Below are positions 48,495-56,645 of a stretch of 64,000 bases of DNA, piece after piece. Both the position numbers and the translations under genes were made by a program. The notes below the pieces were generated by a model. The model did not search any database, was not told where the DNA came from, and was given only the letters and a program-made list of their open reading frames with translations. Origin of the DNA: Verrucomicrobiota bacterium (GTDB taxonomy: Bacteria; Verrucomicrobiota; Verrucomicrobiia; Opitutales; Opitutaceae); contig JAEYUW010000001.1 of NCBI GenBank assembly GCA_023432225.1, positions 1 through 64,000 of the forward strand. The letters are read 5' to 3'. How positions within the stretch are numbered: position 1 is the first letter of the stretch; every line of letters starts with the position of its first letter.

Positions 48495-48836
48495 ATGAAA
48501 ACGATCTTCCAAAAAATCATCGACCGCGAGATTCCCGCCAAGCTCGCGCACGAGGACGAACACTGCATCGCCCTGCACGACATCAATCCGCAGGCACCGG
48601 TGCACGTCCTCGTCATCCCCAAAAAACTGATCGCGCGAGTCGCCGAGGCACAGGCCGCGGACCAGAACATTCTCGGCCACCTGCTGCTCAGCGCGGCGAC
48701 GGTGGCGAAGAAACTCGGCCTCGAGCAGACCGGCTTCCGCATCGTGATCAACAACGGCCGTGACGGCGGTGAAACGGTGCCACACCTCCACGTGCACGTG
48801 CTCGGCGGCCGTCCGCTCGCCTGGCCGCCGGGCTGA
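48495..48836 (+). CDS. HIT-family nucleotide hydrolase (Hint-like)
   Basis: 113 residues. It has FQKIIDREIPAKLAHED at the start, HDINPQAPVHVLVIPKK in the middle and PHLHVHVLGG (His97, His99, His101) at the end, which is the histidine triad. Hint-type enzymes cleave phosphoramidates such as AMP-lysine. Normal length. Probably the last gene of the pabA-nrdR unit. Confidence 0.92.
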   Translation: MKTIFQKIIDREIPAKLAHEDEHCIALHDINPQAPVHVLVIPKKLIARVAEAQAADQNILGHLLLSAATVAKKLGLEQTGFRIVINNGRDGGETVPHLHVHVLGGRPLAWPPG

Positions 48837-48844
48837 GCTGATTG

Positions 48845-48985
48845 CGAATTGGCGATTGCGGAATGCGGATTAAATTGGGTCGAGCAGTCGCGGCATGAGG
48901 TTACTTTGACTGCTCCGAAAGCAAACAGGCGCGCCTCACAGCGCGCCTGAATTCCGCAATCCGAACTCCGCAATCCGCATTCGAA
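48845..48985. repeat. Family H inverted repeat (GATTGCGGAATGCGGATT type) with inner hairpin
   Basis: Left part GATTGCGGAATGCGGATT (48853-48870), right part AATTCCGCAATCCGAACTCC then GCAATCCGCATTCGAA. In between, CAGGCGCGC/GCGCGCCTG (48926-48934 with 48941-48949) is a perfect hairpin that may act as terminator for the convergent genes, though a T tail is missing. Confidence 0.8.
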
Positions 48986-51085
48986 TCACTTCAGGTATTT
49001 CGCCAGCCACCCGCGCACCTCGCTGTAGAAGTAGCGGCTGTCCTCTCCCTTGAGAATCCAGTGGCCGGCGTCGGGGAAGACGATGAGCTTGCTCGGAACG
49101 TTGAGACGCTGATTGAGCGCGAACCACATATAGGCGTTGTTCACCGGCACGCGGTAGTCGAGCTCGCCGACCGTAATCAGGATCGGCGTCTTGAAACCGG
49201 TGCCCTTCTCGTGATTCCCCGCCTGCAACACCGGGCTCTGGTCGCGCCACACTTTGCTGTCGCCCCAGATCGGGCCGCCCGCGTTCACCTCACGGCCCCA
49301 AATGCTGTCGCTCGTGCCCCACTGCATGATGAGGTCGGCTTCGCCCGCGTGAGAGATGAGCGCCTTGTAACGCGTGGTCGTCGCCTGGAGCCAGTTGGCC
49401 AAATGGCCGCCGTAGCTCGCGCCGCCCGCCGCCAGTCGCGTGCCGTCGATGAACGCGAAACGCTTCACCGCTTCGTCCACCGCCTCGTTCACGTGGTCCG
49501 CCGGGCCGCGCAGCGGGTCGAACTGGATCGAGCGCGCGAACGCCTCGCCGTAACCGGTCGAGCCCTTGTAGTCGGTGAGCAGGAGCACGTATTCGGAGCC
49601 AGCGAGCAGGTGGTAATTCCAGCGCAGCACAAACGTGTCGTGCCACATGTTCGCCGCGCCGCCGTGGATCACGCTGAAGAGCGGATACTTCTTCGACGCA
49701 TCAAAGCCGGCCGGCCGCACGATCATGCTGTGCACGTCCATGCCGTCCTTCGCCTTGAAGGTGAAATGCTCCACGCTCGGCAAATCGAGCGCCGCGGCCT
49801 TCTCGACGTTGAACGACGTCAGGCGCTTCGGCGCGCCGCTGAACGAATAGATTTCCGCGGGGCTCGACACGCTGTCCCACGTGCCGACGAGCGCCTTGCC
49901 GCCCGCCGCGATGCCGCCGGTCGTGCCGTGATTCATCGACGGCTCCGCCCGCACGTCACCGCCCGCGTAACTCACCGAGTGGATCTGCTCGATACCCGCG
50001 TGCTCGAAAGTGAAGTAAACACGATCGCTGCCCTCCGGCAGTGCATAGCGCGAGACGGAGCGATCGAGATTCGCGGTGAGCACCTTCTTCTTCGCGGCGT
50101 CGAACGGCCACGGGAAGCTCGCGAGCCGGCTCAGGTCGTAAACCTTGTCGATCGTGTTCGGATCGGTGACGCAGAAGAGCGTCTTGCCGTCCGGCGAAAA
50201 CTGGAGGTTACCGTAACTGCTCTTGTCGTTCGTGAGGCGCGTCGGCTCGCCGCCGCCTACGGCGACGAAATAAAGCTGCGTGTAAACCGGCTCGCGCGCG
50301 GCCGCGTCGCGATTGGTCGCAACGCTGAACACCACGCCGCTGCTGTCGGGCGCCCACTCGGCCTCGAGATTCTGTCCGTCATCGCCCTGACCCCCGCCGA
50401 AACCCGGAAGCTCGGCGAGCTTCGTGCCGGCGAGGAGATCGCGCGCCTTCGCACCGGCCTTCGCCTCCATCACGAAGAGGTGCGCCTTCTTGTCGTCGAG
50501 CCACGCCATCCAGAAACGCGGCGGGAATTGCTCGTAGGCGCGCGCGTTGTATTTGCGGTCCTTGCGCTCCTTCGCGGCTTTCTTGATCGCGTCTTCGTCG
50601 TTCGCGCCGGGAAACACATCGCTGACGAAGAGCAATTGCTTGCCGTCGGGACTGAACTTCGGCGAGCGCGCACCGAGCGCTAGGCTCGTGAGCCGCTCGG
50701 CTTCGCCGGCGTTTTTCAGATTCAGCACGTAGATTTGCGACGCCTCGTCGCCTTCGCGCCGTGTCGTGAACACGATGCTGGCGGAATCCGGCGACCAGCT
50801 CACGCCGCCCTCCGGCGCCTTCGTGTGCGTGAGCCGGCGCGCCGGGGTGTCGTCGGCGAGCGACTTCAACCACAGATCGGTCGCCTGCTCCTTGGCGTCG
50901 TAGGCGGGCTCGGTCACCGAGAACACGATCCACTGCCCATCGGGACTCGGCACCGGCGCGCCAACGCGCTTCATCAGCCACAAATCCTCGTGCGTGATCG
51001 GACGTTTTCCCGCCGCCGGCGCCTCGGCGCCGAACACCACCGCCACCGACACCACCCAGCCGAACCACAGAGCGCGAATTTTCAT
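48986..51085 (-). CDS. S9-family (acylaminoacyl/dipeptidyl peptidase-like) peptidase
   Basis: 699 residues. Signal peptide at 1-20 (KIRALWFGWVVSVAVVFGAE). Propeller region with SPDGQWIVFSVTEP, WSPDSASIVFTTRR, FSPDGKQLLFVSD. The hydrolase domain has GGASYGGH (Ser), GELDYRVP (Asp) and DAGHWI (His). It lacks close similarity to the S9 enzyme at 41888, so the two are separate subfamilies. Extracytoplasmic peptide degradation is the likely role. Confidence 0.92.
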   Translation of the reverse strand: MKIRALWFGWVVSVAVVFGAEAPAAGKRPITHEDLWLMKRVGAPVPSPDGQWIVFSVTEPAYDAKEQATDLWLKSLADDTPARRLTHTKAPEGGVSWSPDSASIVFTTRREGDEASQIYVLNLKNAGEAERLTSLALGARSPKFSPDGKQLLFVSDVFPGANDEDAIKKAAKERKDRKYNARAYEQFPPRFWMAWLDDKKAHLFVMEAKAGAKARDLLAGTKLAELPGFGGGQGDDGQNLEAEWAPDSSGVVFSVATNRDAAAREPVYTQLYFVAVGGGEPTRLTNDKSSYGNLQFSPDGKTLFCVTDPNTIDKVYDLSRLASFPWPFDAAKKKVLTANLDRSVSRYALPEGSDRVYFTFEHAGIEQIHSVSYAGGDVRAEPSMNHGTTGGIAAGGKALVGTWDSVSSPAEIYSFSGAPKRLTSFNVEKAAALDLPSVEHFTFKAKDGMDVHSMIVRPAGFDASKKYPLFSVIHGGAANMWHDTFVLRWNYHLLAGSEYVLLLTDYKGSTGYGEAFARSIQFDPLRGPADHVNEAVDEAVKRFAFIDGTRLAAGGASYGGHLANWLQATTTRYKALISHAGEADLIMQWGTSDSIWGREVNAGGPIWGDSKVWRDQSPVLQAGNHEKGTGFKTPILITVGELDYRVPVNNAYMWFALNQRLNVPSKLIVFPDAGHWILKGEDSRYFYSEVRGWLAKYLK

Positions 51086-51158
51086 CGCGCGAGTGTCATA
51101 GCCGCCGCGCGTGAGTCAAACGCGTTGCGGCCAACGTGGCGCTCGCACGGCATCCACC

Positions 51159-51182
51159 GTAGGGCCGGCTTCAGCCGGTCCA
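51159..51182. repeat. Family A half element
   Basis: GTAGGGCCGGCTTCAGCC then GGTCCA; same as the left arm of the copy at 1601. No matching right arm is seen nearby; a family B element follows 38 bases later. Confidence 0.8.
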
Positions 51183-51220
51183 GTCACGGCGCCGCGCGCG
51201 GATATCCCCTCTGCTCTCTC

Positions 51221-51307
51221 GTAGGGCTCGACCTCGCGTCGAGCCTCGGCCGCAAGCGTAGCACATGCCGCACTTCAGGTCAGGCCTCACGCAAGGTGAG
51301 GCCCTAC
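51221..51307. repeat. Family B inverted-repeat element (copy 3, opposite orientation)
   Basis: Left arm GTAGGGCTCGACC/GTCGAGCC, right arm AGGCCTCACGCAAGGTGAGG then CCCTAC. It is the reverse of the copies at 7117 and 29032. Together with the half element it fills most of the 298-base gap between dprA and the S9 gene. Confidence 0.85.
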
Positions 51308-51383
51308 CGCATTTGCCGCACCGTAGTGCGGACGACACTACGCCAGCCGGGTAAGCGGAAGGCGGCCTAACTATCCCGCTACC

Positions 51384-52520
51384 TCACCGCGCTTCGAACG
51401 TGCCGTCAGCGCGCTTCACCACGACCTTCTTCAATTCGAGCATCATCAACGTCGCCGACACCTCGGGGGCACTGAGTCCGGTCTGCACCGTGAGCGCGTC
51501 GACACCCGCAATCGTGCCGCCCCGGAAGCACTCGGCAACCTTCCGCTCGGTTTCGCTCAGCGCCGCGGACGTCAGCTGCTCCAGAACGCTCGGCGCATCC
51601 GGAGCGCTCGGAATTTTGCCCGGCGCGAAACCCTGCAGGTAATTCAGCTCGCTCAGCAAATCGTCGACGCTCGTCAGCAGCGTCGCGCCATCGCGGATCA
51701 GTTGGTGGCAGCCCGCGCTGCTCGGCTGGTCGATGCGCCCCGGCACCGCGAACAGCAGCCGCCCCTGCTCGCCGGCGAAACGCGCCGTGATCATCGCGCC
51801 GCCGTCGACGTCACTCTCCACGACCACCACCGCCTCGCTCATGCCGGCGACAATCCGATTGCGCATGGCGAAGCTCTGACGGTCGGCTTTGCGGCCGAAA
51901 GGGAACTCCGACAACACCGCGCCGCTCTCGGCGATGCGGCGGTAGAGTTCGAGATTTTCCGACGGATAAATGATGTCGATGCCGGTGCCGATTACCGCCG
52001 CGGTTTTGCCGCCAACCGAGAGCGCGCCCTCATGCGCCGCGGTGTCGATGCCGCGCGCCAATCCGCTCACGACGCAGAACCCGAGGCGCGCGAGGTCCGC
52101 GCCGAGTTTTTTCGCGGTGGCCTGGCCGTAGAGCGTCGTGCGTCGGCTGCCGACGATCGCGATGCACGGCGCGTCGAACTCGTAGCTGCCTTTCCGATAG
52201 AGGCCGATGGGCGGATCGCTGATTTCCTTCAGCAGGCGAGGATACGCCGCATCGCGTGGAGTGATGAAGGTCGCCGCGGCTTTCGCGAGCCGTTCTTCCT
52301 CGCGCGCGAGATCGAAATGCGCCGTCCAGCCGACGACCGCCGCGCTCGTCTCGGGACCGACGCCGCGCACGCGCTCGAGACTGCGCCGGTCGGCGCGGAG
52401 AATCGCCACGGGGTCGCCGCCGAGCTCCGCGAGCAGGCGATTGAGCGAGATGGGGCCGATGTTGGGCAGGTCGTTCAAAATCATGAACGCCTGCCGCTCG
52501 CTGAGATCAGGTATCTTCAT
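51384..52520 (-). CDS. dprA: DNA processing protein DprA (Smf)
   Basis: 378 residues from the ATG at 52520. A helix-hairpin-helix/SAM-like N-terminus (IGPISLNRLLAEL, LERVRGVGPETSAAVVGW) precedes a Rossmann core with AIVGSRRTTLYG, VVSGLARGIDTAAHEGAL and FPFGRKADRQSFAMRNRIVAG. The C-terminal winged-helix domain (LQ..TGLSAPEVSATLMMLEL) is present. It loads RecA on incoming single-stranded DNA in transformation. The start overlaps the end of the nnr gene by 14 bases. Confidence 0.93.
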   Translation of the reverse strand: MKIPDLSERQAFMILNDLPNIGPISLNRLLAELGGDPVAILRADRRSLERVRGVGPETSAAVVGWTAHFDLAREEERLAKAAATFITPRDAAYPRLLKEISDPPIGLYRKGSYEFDAPCIAIVGSRRTTLYGQATAKKLGADLARLGFCVVSGLARGIDTAAHEGALSVGGKTAAVIGTGIDIIYPSENLELYRRIAESGAVLSEFPFGRKADRQSFAMRNRIVAGMSEAVVVVESDVDGGAMITARFAGEQGRLLFAVPGRIDQPSSAGCHQLIRDGATLLTSVDDLLSELNYLQGFAPGKIPSAPDAPSVLEQLTSAALSETERKVAECFRGGTIAGVDALTVQTGLSAPEVSATLMMLELKKVVVKRADGTFEAR

Positions 52521-54075
52521 GGTCCGTGCAGTGGAGCGCTGACTGGAGATAATCCAGCAGCTGCGTCGTCTGCACGGCCACCTGGCCCTTGTCGCGGGCG
52601 AGCAAATCCGCAGCGAGCCCATGCCACACCACGCCCCGCGTCGCGGCGAGCAGCAAATCGTCCGGGGCCTGAGCCATCAACCCGCCGATGAGGCCCGCGA
52701 GCAAATCGCCGCTACCGCCCCGCGCGAGCACCGGTCCGCCAAAGAAGGAATAGTAAGTAGGGCCAGTCTGCGACTGGTCTTGGAAGCACTCGAGACGTGT
52801 CGGAGAGCCTTTGAGAACCGCGATGACTTCGCCGGCAGACGCAAGTTCTTGGGCCGGTCGGAGACCGGCCCTACCGCCGAGCCGTTGCCATTCGCCTGCG
52901 TGCGGGGTGAGCACGACGCGCTTGCCGGCAGTCGCGCGCACCACCTCCGGCCGCAGCGCATCGGCGTCGAGAATGAGCGGAAGCGAATTTGCCGTATTAC
53001 GGCAAATTGCTTCGACTGCACTGAGCGTCTCGGGGGCGGCGCCGAGGCCCGGGCCGATCACCAGCGCGGTGGCGCGAGTCGCCTTTTCGCAGATGACGTC
53101 GACGGACGCCGACATGAGTCCGCCGGTTGCGCTTTCCTGGAAGCCGACCCACATCGCCTCGGGCAATTTCGCCGCATACTCCGGCACGAGCGAGGCCGGC
53201 ACGCACGCGGTGAGCAGGCCCACGCCGCTGCGCAGCGCGGCTTGCACGGTCATCAACACGGCGCCCGGGTAGCTGCGCGAGCCGCCGACAACAAGCAGGT
53301 GGCCGTAGGTGCGCTTGTCTGATTGCGCGGGTCGGATCGCACCGAGCGGGCGCAGCAACGAAGGCAGCAGCACGCGATGATTCGACTCCGCGACGTGCGA
53401 CGCGAAGAACCCGAGATCAAGGTAGCGCAAGCGGCCCACGAATGCCGCATTCGTCGGTGCCACCGCCGGCGTTTTCACGATGCCGGTGCCATAGGTGAAG
53501 TCGGCGCGGAAAACGGTTTTGCCGTTTTCGTCCGCCCCCAGGCCACTCGGCAAATCGACCGCCGCCCGCACACGGATGCGCGGATGGGGGTTCACCCAAG
53601 CGAGGAGTTCAGCGGTGGCGTCGTCGATCGGCGGTCGAAACTGAAATCCAAAAACTCCGTCGAGGCACAGATCATAGGAGCCGAACTCGCGCTTGAGGGT
53701 CGTCGCGTCGATTTCGCGGACCCGTGCTCCGGCCGTGGACCGCAACGTGTCGAGTGCGCGCCGTGCGAGCGGTCTGAGGGTTTCCGCGCCGAACAACAGC
53801 ACGACATCCGCCGCGGCCGCGGGAGATTCGGCCAGCAGCATCGCCGCGGTGAGCAGCGCGTCGCCTCCATTGTGGCCTTTGCCAGCGAGCACGAGCAGGC
53901 GCATGCCGCTGCTCCAGCCACCGATCTCGCGAACATCGTCCTGCAGCGCAGTCGCGACGGCGCGACCAGCGCGTTGCATGGCGTTCCACTCCGCCGCCTC
54001 GTCGCGCAGGAGATTCGCTTCCCACGCCTTCGCCTCCGCGCAACTCAGGATCGGATGCGAATTGGTTCCGGGCAT
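52507..54075 (-). CDS. nnr: Bifunctional NAD(P)HX epimerase/dehydratase, with repeat-derived segments
   Basis: 522 residues from the ATG at 54075. The N-terminal half is the epimerase (LVLAGKGHNGGDALLTA), the C-terminal half is the ADP-dependent dehydratase (YGHLLVVGGSRSYPGAVLM, VIGPGLG, LDADALRP, LTPHAGEW, ARGGSGDLLAGLI). It repairs damaged, hydrated NAD(P)H. Two segments of the dehydratase half are encoded by family A repeat arms: GRAGLRPAQ near residues 401-409, and FQDQSQTGPTY near 432-440. They flank the VIAVLKGSPTRL core strand. Frame and conserved motifs on both sides are intact, so the gene is probably functional. Confidence 0.92.
   Translation of the reverse strand: MPGTNSHPILSCAEAKAWEANLLRDEAAEWNAMQRAGRAVATALQDDVREIGGWSSGMRLLVLAGKGHNGGDALLTAAMLLAESPAAAADVVLLFGAETLRPLARRALDTLRSTAGARVREIDATTLKREFGSYDLCLDGVFGFQFRPPIDDATAELLAWVNPHPRIRVRAAVDLPSGLGADENGKTVFRADFTYGTGIVKTPAVAPTNAAFVGRLRYLDLGFFASHVAESNHRVLLPSLLRPLGAIRPAQSDKRTYGHLLVVGGSRSYPGAVLMTVQAALRSGVGLLTACVPASLVPEYAAKLPEAMWVGFQESATGGLMSASVDVICEKATRATALVIGPGLGAAPETLSAVEAICRNTANSLPLILDADALRPEVVRATAGKRVVLTPHAGEWQRLGGRAGLRPAQELASAGEVIAVLKGSPTRLECFQDQSQTGPTYYSFFGGPVLARGGSGDLLAGLIGGLMAQAPDDLLLAATRGVVWHGLAADLLARDKGQVAVQTTQLLDYLQSALHCTDHEDT
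52755..52874. repeat. Family A arms inside the nnr coding region
   Basis: AAGTAGGGCCAGTCTGCGAC then TGGTCTT (52755-52781) and TTGGGCCGGTCGGAGACCGG then CCCTAC (52849-52874) are the left and right arms of a family A element, read here as protein. The 67 bases in between encode a conserved part of the enzyme. Confidence 0.85.
52986..53008. other. Perfect 23-base palindrome inside the nnr coding region
   Basis: Arms AATTTGCCGTA and TACGGCAAATT around a single T. The layout TTTG...GTA-W-TAC...CAAA is the same as in the two palindromes at 30433-30514. Within the gene it encodes part of EAICRNTANS. Confidence 0.6.
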
Positions 54076-54106
54076 GGCGGTGAGAGTAGGATAAAATCGC
54101 GAAAGC

Positions 54107-54712
54107 TCAACCTCCCGCACCGGGAGTGATTCGCGGAGGGTAAGGAACGATCGGAACCGACGAGTTCTGCGTTCCCGTCGAATGCCCGCGGGGAATGTCG
54201 GAGGCGTGGCGTTCCGGTGGCCGCGGAGGCAACTCCACGCGCGGAGTGGACGCGGGATCGTAGTTCGGGTTCTCCCGGTAAAACCGGTCGCGCATCCACT
54301 GCGGTTCGGTGAAGGCGATCGGCATCGCGGTGCTCACGCCGTGATCGATGAGCGGGCGGCAGAGCGCGGTGAGGGAGCGGAAATAGAATTTCCGTTCGGC
54401 ACGGCGCACTTCGTAGAAGTCCGAGTGGCGTTTGCGACGCGCGTCCCACGCGGCGATTTCCGTGACGTCGTTCTCCCAAATCGCGTAACCGCCCCAGCGT
54501 TCGAAGCTCTGCTCGGCGGCGCGGAGCGTGCCGGCGTTGACGGGGATTTCGGTGCGCTCGGGTTCAGCGAACGCGGCTTTCGCCACCACCGGAGCGGCGG
54601 CGGCAGCACGCGGTGAGGTGGTATCGCGAAACGCGGCCCAGCCGAAGGTGAGTCCGGCGGCGAAACCGAGGGTGAGCCAGAGGGGGGCGAGGGATGAGCG
54701 CCGAGCCGGCAT
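54107..54712 (-). CDS. Membrane-anchored protein of unknown function
   Basis: 201 residues. One N-terminal membrane segment (about 8-26), then a soluble domain with FERWGGYAIWENDVTEIAAWD, RRKRHSDFYEVRRAERKFYF and a Pro-rich, low-complexity C-terminus. The middle resembles the product of the gene upstream (54715-55230; HSDFYEVRR versus HSYFFEARR), so they look like diverged paralogues. Only 2 bases separate the two genes. No known family recognised. Confidence 0.65.
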   Translation of the reverse strand: MPARRSSLAPLWLTLGFAAGLTFGWAAFRDTTSPRAAAAAPVVAKAAFAEPERTEIPVNAGTLRAAEQSFERWGGYAIWENDVTEIAAWDARRKRHSDFYEVRRAERKFYFRSLTALCRPLIDHGVSTAMPIAFTEPQWMRDRFYRENPNYDPASTPRVELPPRPPERHASDIPRGHSTGTQNSSVPIVPYPPRITPGAGG

Positions 54713-54714
54713 GG

Positions 54715-55230
54715 TCAGGGTCGCTTCGGTTCCTTCGGCGCACCTTCGACGACGCCGGAAGCCGAGGTGTTTTTCTCGAGCGGCTCTACCGGGTCCTCGG
54801 GGCGGCGCTGCACCGGCAGAAAGAGCCGCAACGGGCTGTCTTCGCCGGCGTCACGATCCCACTCGTATCCGGCGTCGCGCGGTTCGGGGATCTCGCGAAA
54901 GCGATAACCGTTCGCCGTGCGCCGCGCTTCGAAAAAGTAGCTATGGCTGTTCGTGCCCGGATTCCAGTAGGCGAAGCGCGTGCGGTTGTTCTTCCAATGG
55001 GCACGCTCGGCCCAGAGCGCGAAGATTTCGGGAACGCCGTCCCAGTCGCGGTAATCGCGGAGGCCGACGGCCTCGAGCTTCGTGAGCGCGCGCTTGGTTG
55101 GCGGCGTGGGCGGCTCGGTCTCGACATCTCTGGGTGTCGCGAGAAAGAAGAACGCCAGCGGCGCGCCGAGCACCAGGAGCAGCACGATCCAGGCGAGTTT
55201 GGCGACGGGGATCTTTTCGGTGGAACTCAT
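54715..55230 (-). CDS. Membrane-anchored protein of unknown function, paralogue of its neighbour
   Basis: 171 residues. N-terminal membrane segment (about 10-30), then LRDYRDWDGVPEIFALWAER, YWNPGTNSHSYFFEARRTAN and GYRFREIPEPRD. Ends in a Lys/Pro/Glu-rich tail. Shares the membrane-anchor plus W-and-Y/F-rich domain layout with the product of 54107-54712. No family recognised. Confidence 0.65.
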   Translation of the reverse strand: MSSTEKIPVAKLAWIVLLLVLGAPLAFFFLATPRDVETEPPTPPTKRALTKLEAVGLRDYRDWDGVPEIFALWAERAHWKNNRTRFAYWNPGTNSHSYFFEARRTANGYRFREIPEPRDAGYEWDRDAGEDSPLRLFLPVQRRPEDPVEPLEKNTSASGVVEGAPKEPKRP

Positions 55231-55291
55231 GGCGCGGCGGCGGATGTGCGCAGGTGCGGCGGGGTCCGCGGCCCGCCTTACCCGTCCGACC

Positions 55292-55711
55292 CTACGTGTT
55301 CGGCGCGTGCTTCACAAGCGCAGCGACGGCCATGGCGTGCGAATCGATGTGCGAAAGAGACAGCCAGACGTGGGTCGCGCCGACTTGGTGCAGGAGCGCG
55401 GTGGCTTTGTCGTCGAGACGGACGAGCGGTTCCTTGCGTGAACCGTGATAGACGGAGATCGAAGTCCAATCGAGGTGCGGGCCGATGCCGGTGGTGAAGC
55501 ACTTCGAGACAGCCTCCTTGGCGGCCCAGCGGGCGGCGTAGTGTTTGTGCGGATGGCCGAGGCCGCTGCAGTAGGCGCGCTCTTCCTCGGTGAACACACG
55601 CTGAAGGAAGCGGTCGCCGTGTTTCTCGAGCACTTTCCGGATGCGCTCGGTCTCGATGATGTCGCAGCCGAGACCGATGAGGATGCCGCCGGGGGGAAGA
55701 GTGATGTTCAT
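55292..55711 (-). CDS. acpS: Holo-[acyl-carrier-protein] synthase
   Basis: 139 residues from the ATG at 55711. LIGLGCDIIETERI (Mg-binding Asp) and RWAAKEAVSKCFTTGIG (Glu and Lys) are the phosphopantetheinyl-transferase motifs, followed by SLSHIDSHAMAVA. It adds the 4'-phosphopantetheine arm to acyl carrier protein. An extended frame would use the adjacent family E repeat. Confidence 0.93.
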   Translation of the reverse strand: MNITLPPGGILIGLGCDIIETERIRKVLEKHGDRFLQRVFTEEERAYCSGLGHPHKHYAARWAAKEAVSKCFTTGIGPHLDWTSISVYHGSRKEPLVRLDDKATALLHQVGATHVWLSLSHIDSHAMAVAALVKHAPNT

Positions 55712-55720
55712 CGGAGAGAA

Positions 55721-55797
55721 ACCACGAAACACACGAAAGGCACGAAAAGGAAAGTCAGGAGAATCGGAGTTTTCGTGTGATTCGTGTATTTCGTGGT
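55721..55797. repeat. Family E inverted repeat (ACCACGAAA type), copy 2
   Basis: Left arm ACCACGAAACACACG then AAAGGCACGAAAA, right arm TTTTCGTGTGATTCG then TGTATTTCGTGGT. It fills the space between pdxJ (stop at 55806) and acpS (start at 55711) in the minus-strand run. Confidence 0.9.
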
Positions 55798-55805
55798 GAC
55801 CAAAA

Positions 55806-56549
55806 TCACGGATTCATTCGCGCCTTCATCTCGCGGACGGCTTCCTCGATGCCGGTGAAGAGCGCGCGGGAGATGATGCTGTGGCCGATGTTCAGCTCGT
55901 GGAGGTGCGGGATGGTGCGGACTTCGGCGATGTTGACGTAATTGATGCCGTGGCCGGCGTTGACGACGAGGCCGAGCGCGTGGGCTTGCGTGGCTCCGAC
56001 GCAGAGGCGCTTGAACTCATCGGCGCGGGCGGGGCCGTGGTAGGCGTTGGCGTAGGCGCCGGTGTGCAACTCGATCCAGGGCGCGTTCAGTTTCTTCGCC
56101 AGGTCGATCTGGTGCTCGTCGGCGTCGATGAAGAGGCTGGTTTTGATGCCGGCGGCGTTCATGGCGTCGGTGACGCGCGCAACCTTGTCGCGGAACTTCA
56201 CGACATCGAGCCCGCCCTCGGTGGTGACCTCCTCGCGGCTCTCGGGCACGAGACACACGGAGTGCGGCTTCAGGCGGAGCGCGAGCGCGGTCATCTCCGG
56301 CGTGCAGGCCATTTCGAGATTCACGCGAGTGGCGGCCACTTCACAGAGGCGCTCGACGTCGCGATCCTGGATGTGGCGGCGGTCCTCGCGGAGATGAATG
56401 GTGATGCCGTCGGCGCCGGCGCGCTCGCACAGCGCGGCGAGCGTGACGGGGTCGGGCTCGACATTGCCGCCGACGGTCGCGCCGGCCTGACGATAGCGCG
56501 CCTGGCGGAGCGTGGCACAGTGGTCGATGTTGACGCCGAGGAGGATCAT
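55806..56549 (-). CDS. pdxJ: Pyridoxine 5'-phosphate synthase
   Basis: 247 residues from the ATG at 56549. TIM barrel with LLGVNIDHCATLRQAR at the start, ADGITIHLREDRRHI, MACTPEMTALAL, VCLVPESREEVTTEGGLDV, ELHTGAYA and LVVNAGHGINYVN, all standard PdxJ landmarks. It condenses 3-amino-1-hydroxyacetone phosphate with deoxyxylulose phosphate in vitamin B6 synthesis. acpS follows, as in many bacteria, where pdxJ-acpS is a common operon. Confidence 0.95.
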   Translation of the reverse strand: MILLGVNIDHCATLRQARYRQAGATVGGNVEPDPVTLAALCERAGADGITIHLREDRRHIQDRDVERLCEVAATRVNLEMACTPEMTALALRLKPHSVCLVPESREEVTTEGGLDVVKFRDKVARVTDAMNAAGIKTSLFIDADEHQIDLAKKLNAPWIELHTGAYANAYHGPARADEFKRLCVGATQAHALGLVVNAGHGINYVNIAEVRTIPHLHELNIGHSIISRALFTGIEEAVREMKARMNP

Positions 56550-56645
56550 GGCGCAGGAGCCAAACAGGATCGGGCGAGGCAGGAAATCAGGAAAAAGCTG
56601 TGCTTGCCGGTTAGGCCGGGGCCTGAGTTCCTTCGTTTTCCTCCG

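Noticed and set aside
47345..48985. Possible CRISPR array because of repeated short units (GAGTAGCGAGTAG, ACCACGAAA)
   Set aside because: The units are inverted, few and not separated by spacers of constant length; no cas gene is near.
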